Assembly: GCA_000380705.1 (NCBI GenBank)
Contig: AQYM01000014.1
Coordinates: 5,158 to 31,464, forward strand
Length of the DNA stretch: 26,307 bases
Direction: 5' to 3'
Source: Crenarchaeota archaeon SCGC AAA471-B05
Lineage (GTDB): Archaea; Thermoproteota; Thermoprotei; Gearchaeales; Gearchaeaceae
In this document: piece by piece, positions 1 through 8,715 of the stretch
Layout of the letters: each line of letters begins with the position of its first letter
Numbering within the stretch: position 1 is the stretch's first letter
Program-made: the position numbers and the translations under genes
The notes under the pieces: model-generated
Told to the model about the DNA's origin: nothing
The model's input: only the letters and a program-made list of their open reading frames with translations
The model's database searches: none

Positions 1-1
1 A

Positions 2-100
2 GCAGCTAAAAGTAGAGGAATAAATGTTGAAGGTAAAACTAGGTTGCAAATTGTAGAAGAATTGGCTCAGAAGATTAAAGAAGAATCTTCTCGCACTTAA
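2..100 (+). CDS. 3' end of an unidentified gene
   Basis: An open frame enters from the left edge and ends at TAA 98-100. It encodes 32 residues, beginning AAKSRGINVEGKTRL and ending in a charged helix-like tail. I do not recognise the family. The charged, helical composition fits the C-terminus of a soluble protein. It stands 81 bp before purB on the same strand, so the two could be co-transcribed, but the A/T-rich spacer could equally hold a purB promoter. Confidence 0.5.
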   Translation, partial: AAKSRGINVEGKTRLQIVEELAQKIKEESSRT

Positions 101-181
101 TTTTATAATAGGTTGAAATCTTAGTCCTTTAATAGAGGAGGGTCAAATAATTTTTTCTAATCATAAATAAATTATTGGATT

Positions 182-1528
182 ATGGATTGTCCTGTCTTTA
201 CAAGGTATGCTACAGAGGAAATGCTCCGAATTTTTAGTGAAGAAGCAAAAATTCAAAGATGGTTAAAAGTAGAAGCAGCTTTAGCTGAAGCACAAGCAGA
301 ACTAGGAATTATACCTAAAGAAGCTGCTGAAGAAATAAGTAAGAAGGCAAATCTTAATTTTGTATCTATAAAAAGGATAAAGGAAATTGAAGAAAGGATA
401 GATCATGATCTTTTAGCTGTAGTCAATGCATTAGCTGAAGTTTGTGATAAAGGATATGGTAGATATGTTCATATGGGTGCAACTAGTTATGATATTGAAG
501 ATACCGCCTGGGCTATGGCTTTTAGGGATGCTCTTTTAATAATAAAGGATAAATTGACGAAATTAACTAGGATTTTAATAGAAAAGGCAAAGGAATATAA
601 GGAACTGGTATGCATAGGAAGAACCCATGGTCAACATGCTTTACCCATAACTTATGGAATGAAATTTGCTTTATGGTCTTATGATATTTTTGGTTGTATA
701 AAGAGGCTTGATTTCTTTTTGAATAATTCAATAGAAGGTAAAATGAGTGGGGCAGTAGGTACTTTTGCGGGTTTTGGTGATAAAGGGATTGAATTACAAA
801 AAAAGGTTATGGAAAAACTTAATTTAAAATCAGCATTAATATCCAATCAAATAGTCCAAAGGGATAAATTTGCAGATATAATTTATCTTTTAGCAATAAT
901 TGCTTCTTGTCTTGAAAAAATAGCTAAAGAGATAAGAAATTTACAAAGAACTGAAATAGGAGAAGTTCTTGAACCTTTTTATAAAGAACAAGCAGGATCT
1001 TCAGCTATGCCACATAAAAGAAATCCTCATAGATCAGAAAGAATATGTAGTTTAGCAAGATATTTAAGGTCTTTGGTTCATGTTGCTTTAGAAAATGTGG
1101 CTTTAGAACATGAAAGAGATTTAACTAATAGTGCAAATGAGAGAATTATTTTAACCCATTCTTTTATCTTAGTTGATTTTATGCTTTTGGAAATTATCTC
1201 AATTATTAAAGGTTTAATTATAAATGTAAAAAACGTACAAAAGAATCTTAATTTAATGAAAGGAGCTAACCTTTCTGAAAGAATATTAATTAAACTTGTT
1301 GAAAAAGGAATACCTAGACATATTGGTTATGAGATTATAAAAAATGCAGCTATAAAAAGTTTTGAAGAAAATTTGGATTTCGTAGAACTATTATATGAGA
1401 ATGAATTAATTAGAAAATCAATAACGAAAGAGGAACTAAGACAATTGGTTAATCCCTATGAATATATAGGTCTTTCAAAAGAAATTGTGGATTTAACTAT
1501 AAATCAAATTGAACAATCAATCAGTTAA
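182..1528 (+). CDS. purB: Adenylosuccinate lyase
   Basis: This enzyme of the fumarase/aspartase superfamily is cytoplasmic. It releases fumarate twice in purine synthesis, from SAICAR and from adenylosuccinate. The 448-residue length is normal. Visible family motifs are HMGATSYDIEDT (97-108), GRTHGQHALPITYG with the conserved His149 (147-160), and the signature GSSAMPHKRNP (272-282) that carries the mobile-loop catalytic Ser. The C-terminal helices are complete. No other purine gene lies nearby, so it is an isolated pur gene here. Its last 12 bp overlap the 3' end of hel308 on the opposite strand, so the two transcripts converge. No Shine-Dalgarno sequence lies just before the ATG. Confidence 0.95.
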   Translation: MDCPVFTRYATEEMLRIFSEEAKIQRWLKVEAALAEAQAELGIIPKEAAEEISKKANLNFVSIKRIKEIEERIDHDLLAVVNALAEVCDKGYGRYVHMGATSYDIEDTAWAMAFRDALLIIKDKLTKLTRILIEKAKEYKELVCIGRTHGQHALPITYGMKFALWSYDIFGCIKRLDFFLNNSIEGKMSGAVGTFAGFGDKGIELQKKVMEKLNLKSALISNQIVQRDKFADIIYLLAIIASCLEKIAKEIRNLQRTEIGEVLEPFYKEQAGSSAMPHKRNPHRSERICSLARYLRSLVHVALENVALEHERDLTNSANERIILTHSFILVDFMLLEIISIIKGLIINVKNVQKNLNLMKGANLSERILIKLVEKGIPRHIGYEIIKNAAIKSFEENLDFVELLYENELIRKSITKEELRQLVNPYEYIGLSKEIVDLTINQIEQSIS

Positions 1529-3658
1529 ACTCTTTAAATATTCCCTTATACTGTTGTAAGTTTCTTTCCCTATACCTGGTAATTTAAGTATATCTATTTC
1601 CTTAGCTTCTTTTAATTTACCCAAATTTCTAAATCCTGCATTATATAATATTCTAGCCTTTACTCTACCAATGTTAGGTATTTTTACTAGTTCAAGTAAT
1701 TCTTCCTTTACTCCCTCTTTTACTCTTTCCAATAAAGTATTTAATTCTTTGCTTATTTCTTTATAACCTAATAACCTTGCCAATTCTTTAGCTGAATATA
1801 AAAGCCATTTAGCATTTTGAACTATTAAATATAAATCTCCAACGCCTATGTTATATTTATCAGCCAAAATATCTTCTTTTTCTTCATTTATCCAATCATA
1901 TAACAATTTAGCCGTTTTATAGGCTCTTAAAGTTTTATAATCATATAAATCAGGTTTAGGATAGAGAAATTTATTCTCTAAATATTTATTCAAATCTTCT
2001 AATAATAAATCTTCTTCATTCTTTAGTACATTTAATGTTTGCATGTCTTCAGAACAACAAATTAAATATAAATAAAAAATTTCATCGTAATCATTGTTAA
2101 TTTTATTTAATTCTTTAATTCCTTTAATAATTATAGATGCGGTTAAAGGATCGATGTATAATTCGTTAATTCTTTTGCCTATATAATTAGATTTAAATTT
2201 TTCCAAACTACCGTATATAAAGCCTTCTTCTAGAAGAAAGTTAATAATTCTTCTTGATAGCACCAGAAGCTTATCAATTCCTTCTTTTTTTGCAGCAAAG
2301 GTTAAGCATAGTATTTTCTTTAAATCAGCAAAGTTATTAGCAATTTCGTTGGCTATTAAAGAAAGAATATGAGGTCTTAAATCTTTTTCGTTACTTATAA
2401 CAGAATTTATAGGTTCTACCTCTGCTTTGACATACTCTTCCATTAAAATATCAACATCATATTTACCTTTAGCTATTATTATTGCTTCTCCATATACATC
2501 ATATCTAGGTCTTCCAGCTCTTCCAGCCAATTGCTTATATTCATTTACTTTAAGTTTTTCGATTTTCCCTTCTATAGGATCATACCTAATTACATCTTGT
2601 ATTATTACTCTTCTTGCAGGAACATTTACACCTGCAGCTAAAGTAGGGGTCGAAGAAATAACCTTTATTAACCCTTCTCTGAAAAATTTCTCAATTATTT
2701 TTCTAGTTTTAAATGATAAGCCTGCATGATGAAAGGCTACACCGTTTTTAACTATTTCTTTTAAAATTTGTGTATTTCTATCGTTTTCTTCAAACATTTC
2801 AACAACTTCTTTTAATTTTTCCTTTTCTTCTTTTAAAATTTCTTTAATAACATATTCCTGTAATTTTACTGCACTTCTTATCGCTGAAATTCTACTATTG
2901 TTAAATATTAAAGCTTGTCCTCCTTCTTTTAAACAATCAAGTGTTAAATCTACATAGGATATTCCTGAAACTGTATTTATTTTCTTTATTTCATTATTTG
3001 AATATAATATTATACCTCCTCTGTAAACTCCTTCTTTTAATTGCACTGGTCTCCAGTTTATTGTCAAAGCTTCAGCATTTAACCAGTCTGCAATTTCTTT
3101 GTAATTTTTTACTGTAGCACTTAAAGCTAAATATTGTATGTCTGGAATTTCTTTTTTTAATCTTGCTATTAAAAATTCTAATGTAGGTCCTCGATCGCTA
3201 TCTAACATATGTATTTCATCGATTATTACAAGGGATATTTTTTCTATCCATTTAGCTTTATGTCTTAACAAACTATCAGCTTTTTCATATGTAGAGATTA
3301 TAAAATCATAATCTTGTAACCATGGATCTGAACTATCATAATCTCCTATTGATAGAGCGATCTTTATTCGATCCTTAAACATATCATTCAATTCATCATA
3401 TTTTTCGGAAGCTATTGCTCTTAAAGGACAAACATATAAAACTTTCCCTCCTTTAAGTATATTTTTAATTGCAGCTAAAATTCCTATTAAGGTTTTTCCA
3501 GATGCCGTAGGAGTTGCCAATAATAAATTTTTAAAATCTAATACACCTTTTTTAATAGCTAATTCTTGTGGAGGGAATAATTCTATATATCCATTTTCTT
3601 CTAACTTTTTTATTATATCTTCTGGAATACCGAAATTTACTAACTCTTTTATTTTCAA
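1517..3658 (-). CDS. hel308: Hel308/Hjm-type superfamily 2 DNA helicase
   Basis: This 3'-5' ATP-dependent helicase acts at stalled replication forks and is the archaeal relative of metazoan HelQ. The protein is 713 residues. It has a Q-motif region ending in FPPQ (28-31), Walker A TPTASGKT (49-56), DEIH (147-150), SAT at 180-182 and motif VI QLAGRAGRPRYD (376-387). Winged-helix and ratchet regions follow, then a C-terminal helix-hairpin-helix tail with IPNIG and LPGIG turns. The start is a TTG, one base after the mcm stop codon. It fits where family alignments begin and implies translational coupling to mcm. Third gene of the gins23-mcm-hel308 operon. Confidence 0.95.
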   Translation of the reverse strand: MKIKELVNFGIPEDIIKKLEENGYIELFPPQELAIKKGVLDFKNLLLATPTASGKTLIGILAAIKNILKGGKVLYVCPLRAIASEKYDELNDMFKDRIKIALSIGDYDSSDPWLQDYDFIISTYEKADSLLRHKAKWIEKISLVIIDEIHMLDSDRGPTLEFLIARLKKEIPDIQYLALSATVKNYKEIADWLNAEALTINWRPVQLKEGVYRGGIILYSNNEIKKINTVSGISYVDLTLDCLKEGGQALIFNNSRISAIRSAVKLQEYVIKEILKEEKEKLKEVVEMFEENDRNTQILKEIVKNGVAFHHAGLSFKTRKIIEKFFREGLIKVISSTPTLAAGVNVPARRVIIQDVIRYDPIEGKIEKLKVNEYKQLAGRAGRPRYDVYGEAIIIAKGKYDVDILMEEYVKAEVEPINSVISNEKDLRPHILSLIANEIANNFADLKKILCLTFAAKKEGIDKLLVLSRRIINFLLEEGFIYGSLEKFKSNYIGKRINELYIDPLTASIIIKGIKELNKINNDYDEIFYLYLICCSEDMQTLNVLKNEEDLLLEDLNKYLENKFLYPKPDLYDYKTLRAYKTAKLLYDWINEEKEDILADKYNIGVGDLYLIVQNAKWLLYSAKELARLLGYKEISKELNTLLERVKEGVKEELLELVKIPNIGRVKARILYNAGFRNLGKLKEAKEIDILKLPGIGKETYNSIREYLKSLTD

Positions 3659-3659
3659 T

Positions 3660-5726
3660 TTATGGAGTTCTTTTGATATAGCCGCTTTTTGGTTCGTAAA
3701 TTAATCCATCCCTTTTTAATTTGTCTAAAATTTTTTCAGCTTCTTCTCTGCTTATTCCGGATTTTTCAGCTTCTTGCAATACCAGTTCCTTTTCTACCAT
3801 TTCTGTTTGATAATTAAGCTTTGATAAAATTTCTATAATCTTTGAGTGTTTATCCCTTTTTGATTTTGGAATTCCTGTCATTATAACGTCCACATCAATT
3901 CTTTGAGTGGTTATATCGTAGAAACTTTCCATTAACATATATTTCATGAGATTTATTGCAGTTAAAGCATCCTCAGCAGTACATTCATTCCTTAAGCACA
4001 TTTTTGCACTAGCTTCAGTAAGTCTTATTAAAGCTTCTAATTGTCTTGGAGTTATAGCTACAGGAGCGCCTTCTCCTTTATATGAAACTTCCCTCATTTT
4101 TAAGTAAAATTGCTGTATTTCTCTCATAGCTTCCGCAGTTAATTTTGGTTTTATGTTCTTTCTTGCATAAATTATGTATTTTTTTAGTAAATCTACAGGT
4201 ATAATTTCTTCTTTTATTTTTTCTGAAGCTTCAGAATGTAAAAGCAGTACATGTGAACTTAATTTTTCGTCCACTTCAGGATTAGGCAAATCTATTATTG
4301 GAAATATTAGGTCAAATCTAGAAAGTAATGTTACTGGTAAATCTATGTTATCTACTATAGTTTTAGATTTATCAAACCTACCCAACGTAGGATTTGCGGC
4401 TGCAAGAATTGAACATCTTGCATTTAATGTTGCTACTATTCCTGCTTTAGCTATACTTATTGTTTGCTGCTCCATTGCTTCATGCATTGCAACTCTATCT
4501 TCACTTCTCATTTTATCTATTTCATCTATACATGCAACTCCTTGATCACTTAAAACCAAAGCACCTGCTTCCAAATAAAATTCTCCAGTATTTTTATCTC
4601 TTACAACTGCAGCAGTTAAGCCTGCAGCCGAAACACCTTTACCTGATGTATATATACCTTTAGGAGCTATAGCTGCTATATATTTTAATAATTGGGTTTT
4701 AGCTGTACCAGGATCTCCTACTAACAAAATATTAATATCGCCCCTAACTTTTGTTCCGTCTGGGAAAATTTTTGGTACACCTCCAAAAAGCATAAGTGCT
4801 AAAGCGAGCTTTATATGCTCTAATCCGTATATCGATGGTGCAATGGATCTCTTTATTTTTTCCACTATATCAGGTGAGGAAGCCAATTTAAGTATTTCCT
4901 CCTCCTCTTCCTTTGTTAGTATCTCTTCCTCATATCCCTTTTCCCTTACTTCTATAGATAATCCATAAAGATACGTACTAAAGGTAAGCTCATCTAAAAT
5001 TTCTCTTTCTCTTTTTTCCTTTAATAAACCTGTAATCACAACATGATTTCCAGGATATGCCTTATCAACTATATCTCCTTCTAAATAAACTTCTAAACTT
5101 CTAGGAATATGACCTGCTGGCATTTCTTCAGGACTTTCCTGAATTATGATCCTTTGAAAATCTATCATTTTTCTGTTTATAAATCTAGGTGTTAACTTAG
5201 TATCACAATAAGTACATTTGACTTGGGACATCTTAGTTATCCCCTTTTCTTTAAAATTAACTTTAAACCTATTATGACACTCTACACACTCTAATTCGAC
5301 TTCGTATACTTTTTGTTTTATTTTACTACTTCTAGTGACTATTCCTTTAACTTGAATTAATTTTCCTACATGAACCGCTCTAATGTTTCTTATAGGAACG
5401 TAAAATTCGGGTGGTAAATTATAAATTCTTGCATAAAAAACAGGAATTCTAGCTGCATAAACAGGATCAATCGTTTTCATTATTTCTTTAATTGCTTCAT
5501 TTAAAAAATTTAAATGTTCTTCAGGATTATCTAAAAATGAATTTAATAAATCTTTATTATTATAAAAATATTCAAATAAATCATTATAATTTATATACAA
5601 TGAATATTGATTAAATAAAGGCATCTCTTTTATCCTATTATAATAAATCGTTTTTTCGTTTAGAGTAAAGTTGAGTAAAAAGTCTACATATTGTTCTTTA
5701 AAGTTAATAATATTTTTTTCAGTCAT
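3660..5726 (-). CDS. mcm: Replicative DNA helicase MCM
   Basis: This is the hexameric motor of the archaeal replisome. At 688 residues it has normal family length. It carries an N-terminal oligomerisation domain with a zinc finger (Cys147, Cys150, Cys171, Cys174). The AAA+ core has Walker A GDPGTAKT (337-344), Walker B with DEID (401-404) and the arginine-finger motif LLSRFDLIF (467-475). A C-terminal winged-helix region ends in EPKSGYIKRTP. It lies 13 bp after gins23 and 1 bp before hel308, so the operon joins a CMG-type helicase core to a fork-repair helicase. Confidence 0.97.
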   Translation of the reverse strand: MTEKNIINFKEQYVDFLLNFTLNEKTIYYNRIKEMPLFNQYSLYINYNDLFEYFYNNKDLLNSFLDNPEEHLNFLNEAIKEIMKTIDPVYAARIPVFYARIYNLPPEFYVPIRNIRAVHVGKLIQVKGIVTRSSKIKQKVYEVELECVECHNRFKVNFKEKGITKMSQVKCTYCDTKLTPRFINRKMIDFQRIIIQESPEEMPAGHIPRSLEVYLEGDIVDKAYPGNHVVITGLLKEKREREILDELTFSTYLYGLSIEVREKGYEEEILTKEEEEEILKLASSPDIVEKIKRSIAPSIYGLEHIKLALALMLFGGVPKIFPDGTKVRGDINILLVGDPGTAKTQLLKYIAAIAPKGIYTSGKGVSAAGLTAAVVRDKNTGEFYLEAGALVLSDQGVACIDEIDKMRSEDRVAMHEAMEQQTISIAKAGIVATLNARCSILAAANPTLGRFDKSKTIVDNIDLPVTLLSRFDLIFPIIDLPNPEVDEKLSSHVLLLHSEASEKIKEEIIPVDLLKKYIIYARKNIKPKLTAEAMREIQQFYLKMREVSYKGEGAPVAITPRQLEALIRLTEASAKMCLRNECTAEDALTAINLMKYMLMESFYDITTQRIDVDVIMTGIPKSKRDKHSKIIEILSKLNYQTEMVEKELVLQEAEKSGISREEAEKILDKLKRDGLIYEPKSGYIKRTP

Positions 5727-5739
5727 ATATTTTATAATC

Positions 5740-6279
5740 TTAAACCTTTTTTAAATAGTCTGCATTAATTAGATTATTATACCATTTCTTTATTATCGTA
5801 TTTAAAATAATAAATAAATATTTTTCTTCGTTAGTTAATAATGGTAATATTTTTTTATAATCTTCTATAAAATAAACAATACTTAATATTTTTTCTAATC
5901 TTTTAAGACAAAGTTCTCCAAAATATTTTTTTATTTCCCTTGGATCTTCGTTAATTATTTTATTTTCTGCAACATAAATTAAATCCTTTACTTGTAAATA
6001 AAAGTCCCAATCCAATCCCTTTAATTCTTTATTTTTAGTTTCAAAAAATAATATCCTTTTGAGTTCACTTAAAGTTACTTTAGGTAAGGGAAACTCTGTT
6101 ATTCCTTCCTCTGCTAAAATTTTTGCTAACCCACGAGGTATTTCAATGTATGAATTTTCCTTAAAAGGTCCATATTTTTTATCGCAAAAAGATACCTCAG
6201 AATAATTCTTAAGGACCTTTATTTTAACTGGAGTGAATTCATAATTTAAGTAACTTTCCAAAAATTCTTCCTCCATCAT
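5740..6279 (-). CDS. gins23: GINS subunit, Gins23 type
   Basis: GINS binds MCM and Cdc45/RecJ to form the archaeal CMG helicase. The 179-residue protein opens with a small beta-rich part (about 14-60) containing FCDKKYGPFKENSY and IPRGLAKILAEEGI. An all-helical part follows to the end. This beta-then-alpha order is the one known for Gins23; Gins51 has the reverse. Sequence conservation in this family is weak, so the call also rests on position: first gene, 13 bp before mcm, a linkage typical of crenarchaea. Two tandem ATGs begin the frame, and the first is taken. No Gins51 gene is in the window. Confidence 0.85.
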   Translation of the reverse strand: MMEEEFLESYLNYEFTPVKIKVLKNYSEVSFCDKKYGPFKENSYIEIPRGLAKILAEEGITEFPLPKVTLSELKRILFFETKNKELKGLDWDFYLQVKDLIYVAENKIINEDPREIKKYFGELCLKRLEKILSIVYFIEDYKKILPLLTNEEKYLFIILNTIIKKWYNNLINADYLKKV

Positions 6280-6298
6280 CTAATCTTATTTAAAATTG

Positions 6299-6310
6299 TT
6301 ATATAAAAAT
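6299..6310 (-). promoter_or_regulatory. Probable TATA box for gins23-mcm-hel308
   Basis: Read on the minus strand, the sequence is AATTTTTATATAAC. It centres about 25 bp before the gins23 ATG, the spacing expected for a leaderless archaeal transcript. No Shine-Dalgarno sequence lies between it and the ATG. Confidence 0.5.
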
Positions 6311-6332
6311 TATTGACAAAAAAGAAATACAA

Positions 6333-6364
6333 GCTTTGCTTTTTAGGGCTGGAGGAAAAACCAG
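6333..6364 (+). repeat. Degenerate IS605-end-like repeat, copy 1
   Basis: The stretch holds GCTTTTTAGGGCTGGAGGAA followed by an A-rich run. This pattern (pyrimidines, CTTTTTAGGG, GGAGGAA) resembles the right end of archaeal IS200/IS605-TnpB elements. It also resembles the copies near 11841, 12490, 12576 and 25955 in this window. No transposase remnant is attached. Similarity was judged by eye. Confidence 0.35.
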
Positions 6365-6410
6365 TATTAGTAAAAATACTTAACTCTGTTGAAAACTATA
6401 TTGATACTTA

Positions 6411-6424
6411 ACTTTAAAAATAAA
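6411..6424 (+). promoter_or_regulatory. Probable TATA box for the HypE-like gene
   Basis: The sequence ACTTTAAAAATAAA lies 19-32 bp before the ATG at 6443. This spacing would put the transcription start at or next to the start codon. ATACTTAACT occurs twice just upstream (about 6376 and 6404), a short direct repeat that could bind a regulator. Confidence 0.45.
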
Positions 6425-6442
6425 ATCCGATTATGAAATAAT

Positions 6443-7477
6443 ATGAAATTTAAAAAACAAATTTTTATTGGTAAGCCTTCACATGATTTTTTCCTTTCGG
6501 TTATTTTAAATAAATTGGGCATTTCTAATGAAAAAGTCTTACTAGGTCCTTCTATTGGAGTTGATTCAGCTGTGATTTTTCATGATAAACTAATTGCTAT
6601 TCATACCGATCCTATAACGGGAACATCTCATGATATAGGATACTTTTCTATTATGATAGCCGCCAACGATGTTGCAGCTATAGGAGCAAAACCTGAGTTT
6701 GCATCCGTCTGTATATTAGTTCCTGCTAATTCAAATTATGACCTTATTCGGAATATTCAAGAACAGTTACATAGAGCTTCTTTGGAGCTTAATATAACAA
6801 TAATAGGTGGACACACGGAAATTACAAACGCAGTAAATAGACCTGTTGTTATTACTACGGTAATAGGTTCTTTGGATTTATCTTTTAAAGAAAGGTTAAA
6901 GGAAATAAACGAAATTAAGCAAAATCCTTTAAAGGGTAAATATTATTTAGTTCTAATAAATCCTATAGGAATAGAAGCTACAGCAATTATTGCCAACGAT
7001 TATGAGCATTTTATTTCTTCAATATTGAGTAAAGAAGAATTAGAATTAGCTAAAAGCCTTAAGTTCAAAATAAGTATAGTAAATATAGCAAAGGAAGCCT
7101 ATTCTACAAATGCTATTTTATACGCTCATGATCCTACTGAGGGAGGAATAGCAACGGCTTTAAAAGAAATATCGTTATTCCTAAATAAAGGAATGGAAAT
7201 TTACGAAGATAAAATAATTTTGCTTGATATTTCAAAAAAGATTTTTGAGTTTTTAAAAATAGATCCTATCAAAGTAATAAGCTCTGGTTGTTTAGTATGT
7301 ATTATAAAGGAAGAAAATTTAGATAAATTTATTTTTCAATTTAAAAACAAATATCCTTTTTCTATTATAGGTGAATTAAAGAACGAAAAAAAATGTATAA
7401 TTAATAGGATAAATGGTGAAAAATTAGATTTATTAAAAATTAATATTAATGAAGAATTATGGAAATTAATAGATTAA
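6443..7477 (+). CDS. HypE/AIR-synthase (PurM) family ATP-binding protein
   Basis: The 344-residue protein has the PurM-like two-domain fold. An N-terminal ATP-binding half carries GVDSAVI (39-45), TDPITG (55-60), ANDVAAIGAKP (74-84) and GGHTEI (122-127). The C-terminal half carries AHDPTEGGIATALKEI (228-243). These are hallmarks of the HypE/SelD/PurM superfamily, whose members transfer a phosphate or activate an amide or carbamoyl group. A genuine HypE ends in a conserved Cys used to carry the carbamoyl/cyano group. This protein ends LWKLID, and no hyp or hydrogenase gene is nearby, so a hydrogenase role is doubtful. It is divergent from the gins operon. Its last 4 bp overlap rfcL tail to tail. 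Substrate unknown. Confidence 0.8.
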   Translation: MKFKKQIFIGKPSHDFFLSVILNKLGISNEKVLLGPSIGVDSAVIFHDKLIAIHTDPITGTSHDIGYFSIMIAANDVAAIGAKPEFASVCILVPANSNYDLIRNIQEQLHRASLELNITIIGGHTEITNAVNRPVVITTVIGSLDLSFKERLKEINEIKQNPLKGKYYLVLINPIGIEATAIIANDYEHFISSILSKEELELAKSLKFKISIVNIAKEAYSTNAILYAHDPTEGGIATALKEISLFLNKGMEIYEDKIILLDISKKIFEFLKIDPIKVISSGCLVCIIKEENLDKFIFQFKNKYPFSIIGELKNEKKCIINRINGEKLDLLKININEELWKLID

Positions 7478-8715
7478 ATTTTAATATTATTAGATAAATT
7501 AATTAAATATTCCTGAGTTTCCTTATCCAGATTTAAATATCTTATAGCTTTCTCTCTAAATTCATTATTTTTGAATAAAATTAAGAAATACCAAAATGCT
7601 TCTAAATTAGCTTTTTTTGTAGACATATGAGTTAATCGAGCTATTTTTTCTAATAATGCCTTTTTTATTTCTCTTACTCTCCTTTGTTTACCTAATAATT
7701 TTAATGTTGAAGGAAATTGAGCATAAGAATAGGTTGGTTTTGTTGTTTTAGCTAAAGCTACACCTGCAGTCATTTCTTCTATGAAATATAGTAAAAAGCG
7801 CCAATACCTTTGTTTTTCAGCTATATTTTTAAAAATATCAGCCTGTGATAATCTATCATAGGCTGTAGCCAAATCTGACGGAGTTGTATAGAATCTTGGA
7901 ATATTTTCGTTTAACCATAACATTAATGTTTCAGGATCATAAGGAAATTCTTCAGCTGCAGTTTTTGCTGAAAGGAAAGTAGTAGCATAGATTATTTTTC
8001 TTATAACAGTAAAAACATCCAATTGTCTATCTTTGGGGGCCAATAAATTTACTTCTTTAACGCCTACCTTTTTAAATATAGAAACAAGTTGAAGGTCAAG
8101 GATAGCGCTTCTCATATCTCCTTCAGATCTTTCAGCTATTATTTTTAAGGCAGATTCTTCATATTCAAGATTTTCTTCTTTGCATATTTTTTCAAGGTAT
8201 CCTATAATTTGTCTTGTAGTTAATCTTTTCATCTCAATCATGTAGGAAACGTTTCTTATTTGCCATAGCTCAGGTTTCCAACCATCGTTGGCTATTAAAA
8301 CTACAGGATATAATGATTCGCTAATTAGTTCTAAAATATATGGTACGGATTCGTTAAGTTTTGCACCTTCTATGCTATCTAATTCGTCTATCAATATAAT
8401 TTTCATTTTATTTTCAAAACTACTCTCCTTGCTGGTTCCTAATGCAACTTTTCTTATAATTTCCGCTGAAGATATATCTCCTGCATTAATTTCTATCAAT
8501 TCTAAATTAAATTGTTTAGCTGAAACTTCTACCAAAAGTGTTTTACCAACTCCAGGAGGACCGTAAAGAAGTACAGCCTTTTTAACAGGTATTTTTCCTT
8601 TTAACCATATATCAAGCCAGCTTAGAAATTCTTTTTTTGCTTCTTCATTGCCCACTATTTCATTTACATTTTTTGGTTTATGTTTTATAGTCCATAATAA
8701 GAATTTATCTTTCAT
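7474..8715 (-). CDS. rfcL: Replication factor C, large subunit
   Basis: This AAA+ subunit of the clamp loader opens and closes PCNA on primed DNA. At 413 residues it is near the short end of the archaeal RfcL range. Walker A is GPPGVGKT (52-59) and Walker B is IDELDSIEG (109-117). A sensor-1 region IANDGWKPE, a collar domain and a short basic tail follow. Archaeal RfcL usually ends in a PCNA-interacting QxxLxxFF box. Here the tail offers only QEYLINLS, at best a degenerate version. The start shares ATGA with the rfcS stop, so the two subunits are translationally coupled. Confidence 0.95.
   Translation of the reverse strand: MKDKFLLWTIKHKPKNVNEIVGNEEAKKEFLSWLDIWLKGKIPVKKAVLLYGPPGVGKTLLVEVSAKQFNLELIEINAGDISSAEIIRKVALGTSKESSFENKMKIILIDELDSIEGAKLNESVPYILELISESLYPVVLIANDGWKPELWQIRNVSYMIEMKRLTTRQIIGYLEKICKEENLEYEESALKIIAERSEGDMRSAILDLQLVSIFKKVGVKEVNLLAPKDRQLDVFTVIRKIIYATTFLSAKTAAEEFPYDPETLMLWLNENIPRFYTTPSDLATAYDRLSQADIFKNIAEKQRYWRFLLYFIEEMTAGVALAKTTKPTYSYAQFPSTLKLLGKQRRVREIKKALLEKIARLTHMSTKKANLEAFWYFLILFKNNEFREKAIRYLNLDKETQEYLINLSNNIKI

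Noticed and set aside
2427..2729. Open frames antisense to hel308, mcm, rfcL, srp54 and others
   Set aside because: They lie wholly inside strongly conserved genes on the other strand, have low-complexity Ser/Ile/Leu content and show no family motifs. They are shadows.
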